NCBI GenBank assembly: GCA_031279795.1
Contig: JAITHZ010000081.1
Location: 1-14,164 of the forward strand
DNA: 14,164 nt
Origin: Bacteroidales bacterium
Lineage (GTDB): Bacteria > Bacteroidota > Bacteroidia > Bacteroidales > WRGA01
Direction of reading: 5' to 3'
Shown here: piece after piece, positions 1-7,066 of the stretch
How positions within the stretch are numbered: position 1 is the stretch's first letter
Layout of the letters: each line of letters starts with the position of its first letter
The notes under the pieces: generated by a model
What the model was told of the DNA's origin: nothing
Databases searched by the model: none
What the model saw: only the letters and a program-made list of their open reading frames with translations
Program-made: the position numbers and the translations under genes

Positions 1-431
1 ACAATATCGACCGTCTGCTGGTAACGGATTGAAACAATGTTCAGAAAATTGAGCAGAAAGACATCGTCGCTTTTCATCAAAGACATCGTCTGAACTTTAC
101 TGATAGACATGGTTGAAACTTCATCAATCGCTACCACCGAGGCTGGGTACTGTGTCTGACGGCCAAACAGATTTGCAGGAAACAGCGCCATTTGTTTGCT
201 CAACTTTTCGGAAATGGCGAATTTTTTCGACTTATCGACTATTTCCAGTGAAACACTTCCATTCAAAAGGAAAACAAGCTGCTTGCATTCGTCACCAGCT
301 TTGACAATAAAATCGCCTGGTTGGTACTTTTCAAATCTGATTGACACCTTTTCAAGAATTTGAATCAACTTTTGCCGCTCAATTCCCTGAAACATTGGGA
401 GTGATAACATAATATCATAAATAGTTTTCAT
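1..431 (-). CDS. Crp/Fnr-family regulator, cyclic-nucleotide-binding domain (partial)
   Basis: Reads leftward from an ATG at 431 and runs off the window, giving 143 codons of the N-terminal part. The protein begins MKTIYDIMLSLPMFQGIE, and residues 33-64 (FEKYQPGDFIVKAGDE, then LVFLLNGSVSLEIV) have the hydrophobic/glycine pattern of the cNMP-binding beta-roll, including the PGD turn. A later LFGRQTQYPASVVAIDEVSTM stretch fits the usual helix and strand after the roll. A strong Shine-Dalgarno (GGAGGG on the minus strand, 437-442) lies 5 nt upstream and fixes the start, which is unusual in this lineage. The canonical phosphate-binding arginine/serine cassette of E. coli CRP is not obvious, so the ligand may not be cAMP. 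The DNA-binding helix-turn-helix expected in the C-terminal part lies outside the window, so regulator function is inferred from the family. It is divergent from the NlpC/P60 gene. Confidence 0.85.
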   Translation of the reverse strand, partial: MKTIYDIMLSLPMFQGIERQKLIQILEKVSIRFEKYQPGDFIVKAGDECKQLVFLLNGSVSLEIVDKSKKFAISEKLSKQMALFPANLFGRQTQYPASVVAIDEVSTMSISKVQTMSLMKSDDVFLLNFLNIVSIRYQQTVDI

Positions 432-450
432 TTAAACCCTCCAAATATAT

Positions 451-473
451 ATTAAAAATTAAAAATTAAAAAT
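451..473. repeat. Short AT-rich tandem heptamer
   Basis: Three near-perfect copies of ATTAAAA in tandem, just upstream of the regulator's ribosome-binding site. Runs of this kind are common in AT-rich Bacteroidota intergenic DNA. It lies in the 5' leader of the minus-strand gene. No function can be read from it. Confidence 0.55.
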
Positions 474-598
474 CGTAGAAACCTTAAATTATTAAACAAT
501 TGTTTGTATAAACAACAACCTGTTCTGAAAAAAGTTCGTTTTGCGTGAAAATATTTTGTTAAATCTTCAATACTTTCTTCCTGCTAATAAACTGTTTG

Positions 599-606
599 CA
601 AAGGTA
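599..606 (-). promoter_or_regulatory. Possible -7 element for the Crp/Fnr-family gene
   Basis: The minus strand reads TACCTTTG, matching the Bacteroidetes -7 consensus TAnnTTTG. It would give a leader of about 160 nt before the start at 431. No TTG/TTTG sits at the expected -33 distance, so the call is weak. Confidence 0.3.
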
Positions 607-790
607 TAAAAATGTACAATTAATTGGTATAAAAAGTTTTATTTTATTGTTGAAAAATTAAATATATAAACGTATAAAATACGTTTTGTGCTGATATTCA
701 GTGATAAAATTATAATTAAAATACCATATTTTATTACAATTATTGTTGAAAAAGTGGGAATTCATTACAATGATTTATATATTTGCTAAC

Positions 791-798
791 TATTTTTG
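791..798 (+). promoter_or_regulatory. Possible -7 element for the NlpC/P60 gene
   Basis: TATTTTTG matches TAnnTTTG and lies 34 nt before the ATG at 833. No -33 TTG is found about 20 bp upstream, and the region is very AT-rich, so a chance match is possible. Confidence 0.3.
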
Positions 799-832
799 CT
801 AAGAGTAACAGAGATAATAATGTAATCTTCTT

Positions 833-1381
833 ATGTGCGAATTACTGATATTATACAATTTGTTGAAGAAAGGACTTTGTCAACTAACTGTCATTTTGCA
901 GTTGTTTACATTTTTATTTATGCTGACATGTTGCACTGCAACACGGAATAACCAACTGTCTGTCAGCAAAAAAGATGCTGAAAATATCCTCTCTTATGCA
1001 CGTGAGCTACAGGGCGTCAAATACCGTTATGGAGGGAAAACGCCCGAAACAGGTTTCGACTGTTCCGGTTTTATTTCATACATATATAAAAAGGCAGCAG
1101 GCATAACACTTTCGCCAGCATCGGCTATGCAGGCAAAAACCGGACGTGCGGTATCGCTGAAAAAGGTACGGCCTGGCGATTTAATGTTTTTTAAAGGACG
1201 CAATACCCGCAGTAAAAAAGTAGGACATGTAGCGCTGGTAACTGCGATCAAATCGGGAAAAATCAGCATTATCCACGCATCCACAGGAAAAGGCGTACAT
1301 GAGGAAATTTACAACGCATCTACTTATTGGAAAGCACGATTTCTGTTTGCCCGCCGTGTCGCGATAGTGGAAAAAAAGTAA
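833..1381 (+). CDS. Exported NlpC/P60-family cell-wall peptidase
   Basis: A 182-residue protein. The NlpC/P60 domain spans about residues 50-180. It has the nucleophile cysteine in FDCSGF (Cys77), a histidine in GHVALV (His132), and a third polar catalytic residue at His148 (IIHAS). It also has the typical YRYGG entry and RPGDLMFF core. The family cleaves D-Glu to diamino-acid bonds in peptidoglycan stem peptides. The N-terminus is a hydrophobic segment (about residues 15-32) ending LTCC (Cys33/Cys34), so the protein is probably a lipoprotein or secreted. The lipobox is imperfect, because the residue before either cysteine is Thr or Cys rather than Gly or Ala. The start used is the first ATG; no Shine-Dalgarno supports it. 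It stands alone, 134 bp before the pyrE cluster. A single-domain enzyme this size resembles Spr/MepS-type endopeptidases, but its exact bond is not known. Confidence 0.88.
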   Translation: MCELLILYNLLKKGLCQLTVILQLFTFLFMLTCCTATRNNQLSVSKKDAENILSYARELQGVKYRYGGKTPETGFDCSGFISYIYKKAAGITLSPASAMQAKTGRAVSLKKVRPGDLMFFKGRNTRSKKVGHVALVTAIKSGKISIIHASTGKGVHEEIYNASTYWKARFLFARRVAIVEKK

Positions 1382-1441
1382 ATACTCGCCAGTATATACA
1401 CCTGATTAACAATGACAATTTTTATTTTTTATTCATCATAC

Positions 1442-1472
1442 TTGGAATTTCCAATAAGTTCAACTAATTTTG
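1442..1472 (+). promoter_or_regulatory. Bacteroidetes-type promoter for pyrE
   Basis: The -33 element TTG is at 1442-1444 and the -7 element TAATTTTG at 1465-1472, separated by exactly 20 bp. This fits the TTG/TTTG - about 20 bp - TAnnTTTG consensus. Transcription would start around 1478-1480, leaving a leader of about 35 nt before the ATG at 1516. It is likely the promoter for pyrE and the closely spaced genes after it. Confidence 0.65.
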
Positions 1473-1515
1473 CACCGTTTTAGGAATTATCACTTTTTAT
1501 TACTCTCGAAAAACA

Positions 1516-2151
1516 ATGACGAAGGTAGAAAAATTACTTGCAGCAAAATTATTGAAAATCAAGGCCGTAAAACTTCAGCCAAATAATCCGTTTATTTGGG
1601 CTTCTGGCTGGAAGTCTCCCATATATTGCGATAACAGGAAAACGCTTTCGTACCCAATCGTGCGGAACTTCATCAAGCTGGAACTGTGTCGCCTCATCAG
1701 AGAAAAATATCCTGATACAGAAGTGATTGCTGGCGTTGCCACAGGCGCAATAGCGCAAGGCGCACTGGTGGCCGAAGAATTGGGATTGCCGTTTATTTAT
1801 GTGCGTTCTGCACCAAAAGACCATGGTCTGGAAAATCTGATAGAGGGCGACCTAATACCGAAACAAAAAGTCGTTGTTATTGAAGACCTGATTTCGACTG
1901 GCGGGAGCAGCCTCAAGGCTGTTGAAGTCATCCGCCAAAACGGTGGCGAAGTGCTGGGCATGATGGCGATTTTCACGTACAGCATGAGTGTAGCCGAAAA
2001 AGCATTTAAAGAGGCAATGCTTTCGCTGACAGCGCTTTGCCGATATGAGGTTGTACTGGAAGAAGCGCTCCGCATTAATTATATCTCGGAAATTGACCTT
2101 GATACGTTGAACGAATGGAAAAAAAATCCAGCCAACTGGCAACAGAAATAA
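1516..2151 (+). CDS. pyrE: Orotate phosphoribosyltransferase
   Basis: A 211-residue enzyme of the type I phosphoribosyltransferase fold. It joins orotate to PRPP to give OMP, the fifth step of de novo pyrimidine synthesis, in the cytoplasm. The PRPP-binding motif VVVIEDLISTGGSS is at residues 119-132, with the acidic pair Glu123-Asp124. The N-terminal part holds the orotate-site region (NPFIWASGWKSPIYCDNR), and GVATGAIAQGALVAEELG is the characteristic central stretch. Length is normal for the family (about 205-215). A promoter with 20-bp spacing lies directly upstream. The next gene begins 8 bp after the stop, so the two are very probably cotranscribed. The order pyrE - SRPBCC protein - argH is, from memory, conserved in Bacteroides. 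Confidence 0.97.
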   Translation: MTKVEKLLAAKLLKIKAVKLQPNNPFIWASGWKSPIYCDNRKTLSYPIVRNFIKLELCRLIREKYPDTEVIAGVATGAIAQGALVAEELGLPFIYVRSAPKDHGLENLIEGDLIPKQKVVVIEDLISTGGSSLKAVEVIRQNGGEVLGMMAIFTYSMSVAEKAFKEAMLSLTALCRYEVVLEEALRINYISEIDLDTLNEWKKNPANWQQK

Positions 2152-2159
2152 ATACAAAC

Positions 2160-2570
2160 ATGACCACATTTGAAAGCAAGCAAACATGCATCAACAAAAG
2201 CCCCGAAGAACTGTTTGAGTTTTTATCGGACTTATCGAATCTGGGACGTTTTGACGGAAACATCCCAGATTTGTTTCAGAATTTGGAATACACACCCGAC
2301 AGTTTTTCCGTATCGGTCGTTTCTTTCGGACAAATAACATTCCGAATCACCGAACGAATTCCGGTAGAAAGCGTTACCTTTGTTGCCGAAAATACACCTG
2401 TAAATCTGGTGCTTAATGTGTTGCTTAACCGGTTGCAGGAAAAAACTACTGCATTTCAACTCGTAGCATACGCTGAACTAAATCCAGTTGTCAAGCCCTT
2501 TGTTTCCAAGCCATTGCAGGACGTGATGAACCGAATTGCTGACATGTTTGCTGCCACGTTCAACCGCTAA
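2160..2570 (+). CDS. Small SRPBCC-fold protein
   Basis: A 136-residue protein from the ATG at 2160, starting MTTFESKQTCINKSPEELFEFLSDL. This is the classic opening of the SRPBCC/START-like (polyketide-cyclase/dehydrase) fold: a first beta strand, then the helix EELFEFLSDLSNLGRF. A long C-terminal helix (KPLQDVMNRIADMFAATFN) would close the hydrophobic cavity. An upstream in-frame ATG at 2115 would add 15 residues and overlap pyrE. I prefer 2160 because it leaves an 8-bp gap and puts the fold's first strand at the N-terminus. No catalytic residues can be assigned. Members of this fold bind hydrophobic ligands, but the ligand here is unknown. Its place between pyrE and argH recurs in Bacteroidales, which suggests a conserved but uncharacterised role. 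Confidence 0.82.
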   Translation: MTTFESKQTCINKSPEELFEFLSDLSNLGRFDGNIPDLFQNLEYTPDSFSVSVVSFGQITFRITERIPVESVTFVAENTPVNLVLNVLLNRLQEKTTAFQLVAYAELNPVVKPFVSKPLQDVMNRIADMFAATFNR

Positions 2571-2640
2571 CAGTAACAATAGCTTAACCTTCGCCGTGCA
2601 TCATAAATTGATGTGTTGAAAATATTTATTTATTATAACT

Positions 2641-3972
2641 ATGTATAAAATTTGGGATAAAAACAGTACCATCAATCAAAAAGTTGAACACTTTACTATT
2701 GGGCGCGACCGAGAGATGGACTTATATCTTGCAAAATACGACGTGCTTGGCTCAATGGCGCACTGCACGATGCTGGAAGAAATCGGTTTGATTGAAAAAC
2801 AGGAACTGCCGTTGCTGCTGTCGGAACTGAAAAACATCTATCAATCAATTGAAAATGGAGACTTTACTATCGAAGAGCATATTGAGGATATTCATTCGCA
2901 GGTAGAACTCCTTCTGACACAAAAACTCGGAGATACTGGGAAAAAAATCCACAGTGGACGTTCGCGTAACGATCAGGTTCTGCTTGATCTGAAACTTTTT
3001 ACTCGCGCAAAAATCAGGGAGATAGCCGATTCCGTTCTCCGGCTGTTTGAGACGCTGATCGCGCAGAGCGACCGCTACAAAGACGTGTTGATGCCGGGTT
3101 ACACTCACATGCAAATAGCTATGCCATCATCGTTCGGGCTGTGGTTTGGCGCATACGCCGAAAGCTTGGTCGACGACATGCAACTGCTGCTGGGAAGTTA
3201 CCGGATTTGTAACCGGAATCCATTAGGTTCGGCAGCTGGCTACGGCTCGTCGTTTCCGCTTAAGCGCCAGCGTACTGCCGAATTACTCGGTTTCGACGGA
3301 ATAAACTACAACGTAATCTACGCGCAAATGGGACGCGGAAAAATGGAACGAACAGTAGCGCTCGCACTGGCTGGAATTGCAGCTACGGTAGCCAAACTCG
3401 CTTGCGACGCCTGTATGTTCAACAGCCAGAATTTCGGATTCATCAAGCTCGCTGCCGAATTTACAACCGGTTCAAGTATCATGCCACACAAAAAAAATCC
3501 AGATGTATTTGAACTGGTGAGGGCTAAATGCAACAAAATTCAATCCGCACCGCAACAAATCATGGCAATTACCAATAATCTCCCTTCTGGTTATTTTCGT
3601 GATTTGCAAATAATTAAGGAAATTTTCCTGCCTTTGTTCGACGAACTGAACGATTGTTTGCTGATGACTGCTTCCATGATGGAAAAAATTACAGTAAATG
3701 AACATATTCTGGATGATGACAACTATACTGCCATTTTCAGCGTGGAAGAGGTCAACCGCTTAGTGCTTGCGGGCATGCCATTTCGCGACGCCTATAAAAA
3801 AATCGGCCTTGATATCGAATCCGGAAATTTCCACCCCGCCAAAACCGTTGAACACACGCACGAAGGCAGTATCGGTAATTTACAAAACGACACTATCCGG
3901 TCATTCATGCAGGAAATCATCACCGATTTTCGCTTCGACAAGGTGAAAATGGCTGAAAAAAAACTTATTTAG
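2641..3972 (+). CDS. argH: Argininosuccinate lyase
   Basis: A 443-residue cytoplasmic enzyme of the fumarase/aspartase superfamily. It splits argininosuccinate into arginine and fumarate, the last step of arginine synthesis. Visible motifs: HSGRSRNDQV (substrate binding, about residues 102-111), GYTHMQ with His156 at the position of the conserved active-site histidine, and the family signature GSSIMPHKKNPD at 277-288. Its flexible loop carries the catalytic serine. LDDDNYTAIFSVEEVNRL and THEGSIGNL near the C-terminus are typical of the Bacteroidetes form, which at about 445 residues is slightly shorter than the E. coli enzyme. It follows the SRPBCC gene by 70 bp and precedes uvrA by 26 bp. 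No clear TAnnTTTG box precedes it, so readthrough from the pyrE promoter is likely. Confidence 0.97.
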   Translation: MYKIWDKNSTINQKVEHFTIGRDREMDLYLAKYDVLGSMAHCTMLEEIGLIEKQELPLLLSELKNIYQSIENGDFTIEEHIEDIHSQVELLLTQKLGDTGKKIHSGRSRNDQVLLDLKLFTRAKIREIADSVLRLFETLIAQSDRYKDVLMPGYTHMQIAMPSSFGLWFGAYAESLVDDMQLLLGSYRICNRNPLGSAAGYGSSFPLKRQRTAELLGFDGINYNVIYAQMGRGKMERTVALALAGIAATVAKLACDACMFNSQNFGFIKLAAEFTTGSSIMPHKKNPDVFELVRAKCNKIQSAPQQIMAITNNLPSGYFRDLQIIKEIFLPLFDELNDCLLMTASMMEKITVNEHILDDDNYTAIFSVEEVNRLVLAGMPFRDAYKKIGLDIESGNFHPAKTVEHTHEGSIGNLQNDTIRSFMQEIITDFRFDKVKMAEKKLI

Positions 3973-3998
3973 GGATTAGTGAATCCGGTACTATTTTT

Positions 3999-6824
3999 AT
4001 GAAGAAAAAAAAGAACATTATTATAAAAGGAGCTCGTGTTAATAACCTGAAAAATATCAACGTAGAAATTCCGCGCAATAAATTTGTCGTCATAACAGGG
4101 CTGTCCGGTTCGGGGAAATCGTCGCTGGCTTTCGACACGCTGTATGCCGAAGGGCAACGGAGGTATGTCGAGAGTCTGTCGTCGTACGCTCGCCAGTTTC
4201 TTGGGAAAATGAGCAAACCGGAAACCGATTTCATAAAAGGGATTCCGCCGGCTATTGCCATTGAACAAAAAGTGAATACACGAAATCCGCGCTCAACGGT
4301 AGGTACTTCTACCGAAATTTACGATTACCTCCGGTTGTTGTATGCCCGTGTGGGGAAAACATATTCGCCTGTTTCGGGGCAGTTGGTACAAAAACATCAG
4401 GTAAGCGACGTGGTTGATTGCATGTTGAGGTATCCCGACGGAATCCGGTTTTCTGTGTTGACCAAGCCGCATGTTCACGAAGACCGCGACTTCCACGAGC
4501 AGCTTGACATGTTGCAGAAAGAAGGATTTTCGCGCCTGGACATGAACGGCGAAATATTGCGTATCGAAGACGTGCTGGCGCAACAGACTATTTCGCAGGA
4601 AGACGTCTTGTTGCTGATTGACCGGATGACGGTCGGACGGGAAAAGGATGTGCTTTCGCGTATGGCAGATTCCGTTCAGACGGCGTTTTATGAAGGCATG
4701 GGCGAATGTATTCTGAAATTTTATTCGGAAAACGGGACAGAAATACATCATTTTACCAACCGATTTGAGGCCGACGGCATCGTGTTTGAAGAACCAAACG
4801 ACTTGATGTTCAACTTCAACAGTCCATCGGGCGCATGTCATAGGTGCGAAGGCTTTGGGAAGGTTATCGGGATTGACGAAGAACTGGTTGTTCCCGACAA
4901 AAACCGGTCGGTGTATGACGATGCCGTTGTTTGCTGGCGGGGCGATAAAATGGGCGAATGGAAGCACGAACTGGTACAAAACGCCGAACGAGCAGAGTTT
5001 CCCATTCACACGCCTTATTACCAATTGACCAAAGAGCAGCGGGATATGCTGTGGAATGGAACACCTTATTTTCAAGGTATTCGCGATTTTTTTAAATTTC
5101 TGGAAGAAAATCACCACAAGATACAATATCGGATGATGTCGGCGCGTTACCGTGGGAAAACCAACTGTCCCACATGTAGCGGCGGGCGGCTGAAACCACA
5201 GGCGCAACATGTGAAAGTTGACGGCAAGGCCATTTCCGAACTGACATTGCTGTCTATTTCCGACATATTACTGTTTTTTAAAAACTTAACGCTGCCAAAG
5301 CAGGATGCGCAAATTGCCGCTCGTTTGCTGCTGGAAATTAACAATCGCCTGCGGTTTCTATGCGACGTTGGACTTGGATATTTGACACTCGACCGTTTAT
5401 CTTCGACACTGTCTGGAGGAGAAAGTCAGCGAATCAATCTGGCTACTTCATTGGGCAGCAGTCTGGTGGGGTCGCTCTACATCCTCGATGAACCGAGCAT
5501 TGGATTACACTCCCGCGACACGGGACGATTGATCAACGTATTGCTGCAACTGCGCGATTTGGGAAACACAGTGGTCGTTGTGGAACACGACGAAGAAATT
5601 ATCCGCGCAGCCGACTACATTATCGACATCGGACCGGATGCCGGTTCGCTGGGCGGAGAGGTTGTTTACGAGGGAGAAATCGCACCAATTCTGGCAAACG
5701 AAATCGACGGCATAAAATCTGAACACAAATCCTACACGGTCGACTACCTGATTGGACGGGAAAATATTCCGGTTCCGGCGATGCGCCGAAAATGGAGCAA
5801 TTATTTGCAAGTAAACGGTGTGTGCGAAAACAACCTGAAAGCTATTTCCGTGCGCTTTCCGCTGAATGTGATGACTGTAGTGACCGGCGTCAGCGGTTCT
5901 GGAAAATCGTCGCTTGTGCAACAGGCGCTGTACAGTGGCCTGAAAAAGCGCTGCGACTCAACCCGCGAAAACGATGATTTTTCTACCCTCTCCGGCGACT
6001 TGCACCTGATTAAAAGTGTAGAATTTATTGACCAAAATCCGATAGGACGCTCAACACGCTCCAATCCGGTTACCTACATCAAGGCATACGACGAAATCCG
6101 CAAACTGTTTTCCGACCAGCCACTGGCAAAGCAAATGGGATACACGCCGTCGCATTTTTCTTTCAATATAGAAGGCGGACGTTGCGAAGAATGTAAGGGC
6201 GAAGGCCTCATCCTGGTTGAAATGCAGTTTATGGCCGACATCAGGCTGACGTGCGAATCCTGCCATGGACACCGCTTCAAACGCGACATCCTGGAGGTGG
6301 AATATCAAAACAGAAACATTTACGATGTGCTTGAAATGACGGTAAACGACGCCATTTCATTTTTCCAGAACGGAAAAACAGCCGTTGAAAAGAATATCGT
6401 AAAACGTCTCATGTCTTTGCAACGAGTCGGGCTGGGATACATCAAGCTGGGGCAGACGTCATCGACGCTCTCTGGCGGCGAAAACCAGCGGGTGAAACTG
6501 GCGTCGTTTCTCGGTACGGAACGGCAGTCGCCTGTATTTTTTATTTTTGACGAACCAACTACCGGATTGCATTTTCACGACATCAAAACCTTACTCAAAG
6601 CTTTTGACGAACTGATTGCACGTGGCCATACACTCCTGATTGTAGAACATAACATGGATGTTATCAAATGTGCCGACCATATTATTGACATGGGGCCGGA
6701 AGGCGGCGAAAATGGGGGATATCTTGTCTGCACCGGAACGCCGGAAGAAGTCGCCGCATGCAGTAAATCCCATACCGGACGCTTTTTGAAAGAAAAGTTG
6801 GAAGCTGCGAGTTTCCAATTATGA
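3999..6824 (+). CDS. uvrA: UvrA-type excinuclease ABC subunit A
   Basis: A 941-residue protein with two ABC ATPase modules, of normal UvrA length. UvrA dimers scan DNA for bulky lesions and load UvrB in nucleotide-excision repair. Module 1: Walker A GLSGSGKS at 34-41, signature LSGGESQ at 471-477, Walker B DE at 497-498. Module 2: Walker A GVSGSGKS at 630-637, signature LSGGENQ at 824-830, Walker B DE at 851-852, then VEHN. Zinc knuckles seen: C280/C283, C390/C393, and the full four-cysteine hook C729-C732-C752-C755. Oddities: the first CxxC expected before C280/C283 is replaced by FEADG, and a common CPxCG near residue 123 reads SPVSG. From memory, Bacteroidetes carry more than one UvrA and one type shows these changes. 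This may therefore be a lineage paralogue rather than the only UvrA. It lies 26 bp after argH. Confidence 0.93.
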   Translation: MKKKKNIIIKGARVNNLKNINVEIPRNKFVVITGLSGSGKSSLAFDTLYAEGQRRYVESLSSYARQFLGKMSKPETDFIKGIPPAIAIEQKVNTRNPRSTVGTSTEIYDYLRLLYARVGKTYSPVSGQLVQKHQVSDVVDCMLRYPDGIRFSVLTKPHVHEDRDFHEQLDMLQKEGFSRLDMNGEILRIEDVLAQQTISQEDVLLLIDRMTVGREKDVLSRMADSVQTAFYEGMGECILKFYSENGTEIHHFTNRFEADGIVFEEPNDLMFNFNSPSGACHRCEGFGKVIGIDEELVVPDKNRSVYDDAVVCWRGDKMGEWKHELVQNAERAEFPIHTPYYQLTKEQRDMLWNGTPYFQGIRDFFKFLEENHHKIQYRMMSARYRGKTNCPTCSGGRLKPQAQHVKVDGKAISELTLLSISDILLFFKNLTLPKQDAQIAARLLLEINNRLRFLCDVGLGYLTLDRLSSTLSGGESQRINLATSLGSSLVGSLYILDEPSIGLHSRDTGRLINVLLQLRDLGNTVVVVEHDEEIIRAADYIIDIGPDAGSLGGEVVYEGEIAPILANEIDGIKSEHKSYTVDYLIGRENIPVPAMRRKWSNYLQVNGVCENNLKAISVRFPLNVMTVVTGVSGSGKSSLVQQALYSGLKKRCDSTRENDDFSTLSGDLHLIKSVEFIDQNPIGRSTRSNPVTYIKAYDEIRKLFSDQPLAKQMGYTPSHFSFNIEGGRCEECKGEGLILVEMQFMADIRLTCESCHGHRFKRDILEVEYQNRNIYDVLEMTVNDAISFFQNGKTAVEKNIVKRLMSLQRVGLGYIKLGQTSSTLSGGENQRVKLASFLGTERQSPVFFIFDEPTTGLHFHDIKTLLKAFDELIARGHTLLIVEHNMDVIKCADHIIDMGPEGGENGGYLVCTGTPEEVAACSKSHTGRFLKEKLEAASFQL

Positions 6825-6923
6825 ATATTATGAATTACGAATATTATTTCTGTTTGTGTGGGAATTGCTAAATCGAATCGTTTTGCGCGGGTATATTTTC
6901 AAATACTCGAATCGTCGAACAAT

Positions 6924-6943
6924 ACGAACCAACTACCGGATTG
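6924..6943 (+). repeat. Exact 20-nt copy of uvrA Walker B coding sequence
   Basis: ACGAACCAACTACCGGATTG occurs here and at 6550-6569 inside uvrA, where it encodes most of DEPTTGL. In the same reading frame, this copy would read EPTTGLTS and then stop. Flanking identity is lost at once on both sides. Twenty exact bases are not expected by chance in 14 kb, so this may be a remnant of a small duplication or template switch. Confidence 0.7.
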
Positions 6944-6973
6944 ACAAGTTGAAACACCTTTTTTCTCAAATAA

Positions 6974-7005
6974 TTTGGTTATTTCCCAATGAATATCTAC
7001 CTTTG
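6974..7005 (+). promoter_or_regulatory. Bacteroidetes-type promoter for speA
   Basis: TTTG at 6974-6977 and TACCTTTG at 6998-7005 are separated by 20 bp, a full match to the Bacteroidetes consensus. Transcription would start near 7011-7013, giving a leader of about 55 nt. It probably drives speA and may continue into gcvH and purE. An AAGGAGA stretch at 7020-7026 lies about 40 nt before the ATG, too far to act as that gene's Shine-Dalgarno. Confidence 0.7.
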
Positions 7006-7066
7006 CCAGCCCAAATTATAAGGAGATAATAACTAATATTATATTAAATTTGTTACAGAGCAGGAA

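Larger units (their letters stand above)
432..832. other. AT-rich divergent intergenic region with palindromes
   Basis: About 400 bp between two divergent genes, with no credible ORF or tRNA. It contains a perfect 12-bp palindrome at 494-505 (AAACAATTGTTT), a 10-bp palindrome at 617-626 (CAATTAATTG), and an inverted repeat with 8-nt arms and a 3-nt spacer at 668-686 (AAACGTAT/ATACGTTT). It also has direct repeats GGTATAAAAA (603-612, 626-635) and TATTGTTGAAAAA (645-657, 741-753). It could hold operators for either gene, but at this AT content some of these repeats are expected by chance. Confidence 0.6.
6825..7066. other. Intergenic region with uvrA-like 20-mer and promoter
   Basis: The first about 30 nt are low-complexity (repeated ATGAATATT/ATGAATTACGAATATT), a kind of sequence often seen between genes in Bacteroidota. 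The positions 6924-6943 repeat 20 nt of uvrA exactly. The speA promoter is at 6974-7005. The plus strand is open in one frame up to the TAA near 7028-7030, but that frame has no plausible start or codon use, so I do not call a gene. I see no clear terminator hairpin with a T-tract. Confidence 0.6.

Noticed and set aside
113..304. 63-residue plus-strand ORF
   Set aside because: It lies antisense within the Crp/Fnr-family gene, has no family resemblance and is a frame shadow.
1382..1433. Possible terminator after the NlpC/P60 gene
   Set aside because: A 5-bp hairpin (ATACT/AGTAT) is followed only about 25 nt later by a T-rich run, too weak and too far for an intrinsic terminator.
2115..2162. 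Longer start for the SRPBCC protein
   Set aside because: It would overlap pyrE and add 15 residues before the fold's first strand; the ATG at 2160 gives a normal 8-bp gap.
4293..5210. 305-residue minus-strand ORF opposite uvrA
   Set aside because: Long but fully antisense to conserved UvrA sequence; its residues (rich in His, Phe, Arg) look like reverse-frame translation and show no domain.
6832..7030. Open frame of about 65 codons downstream of uvrA
   Set aside because: It runs through the low-complexity repeat and the speA promoter, has no good start, and its translation resembles random AT-rich sequence.
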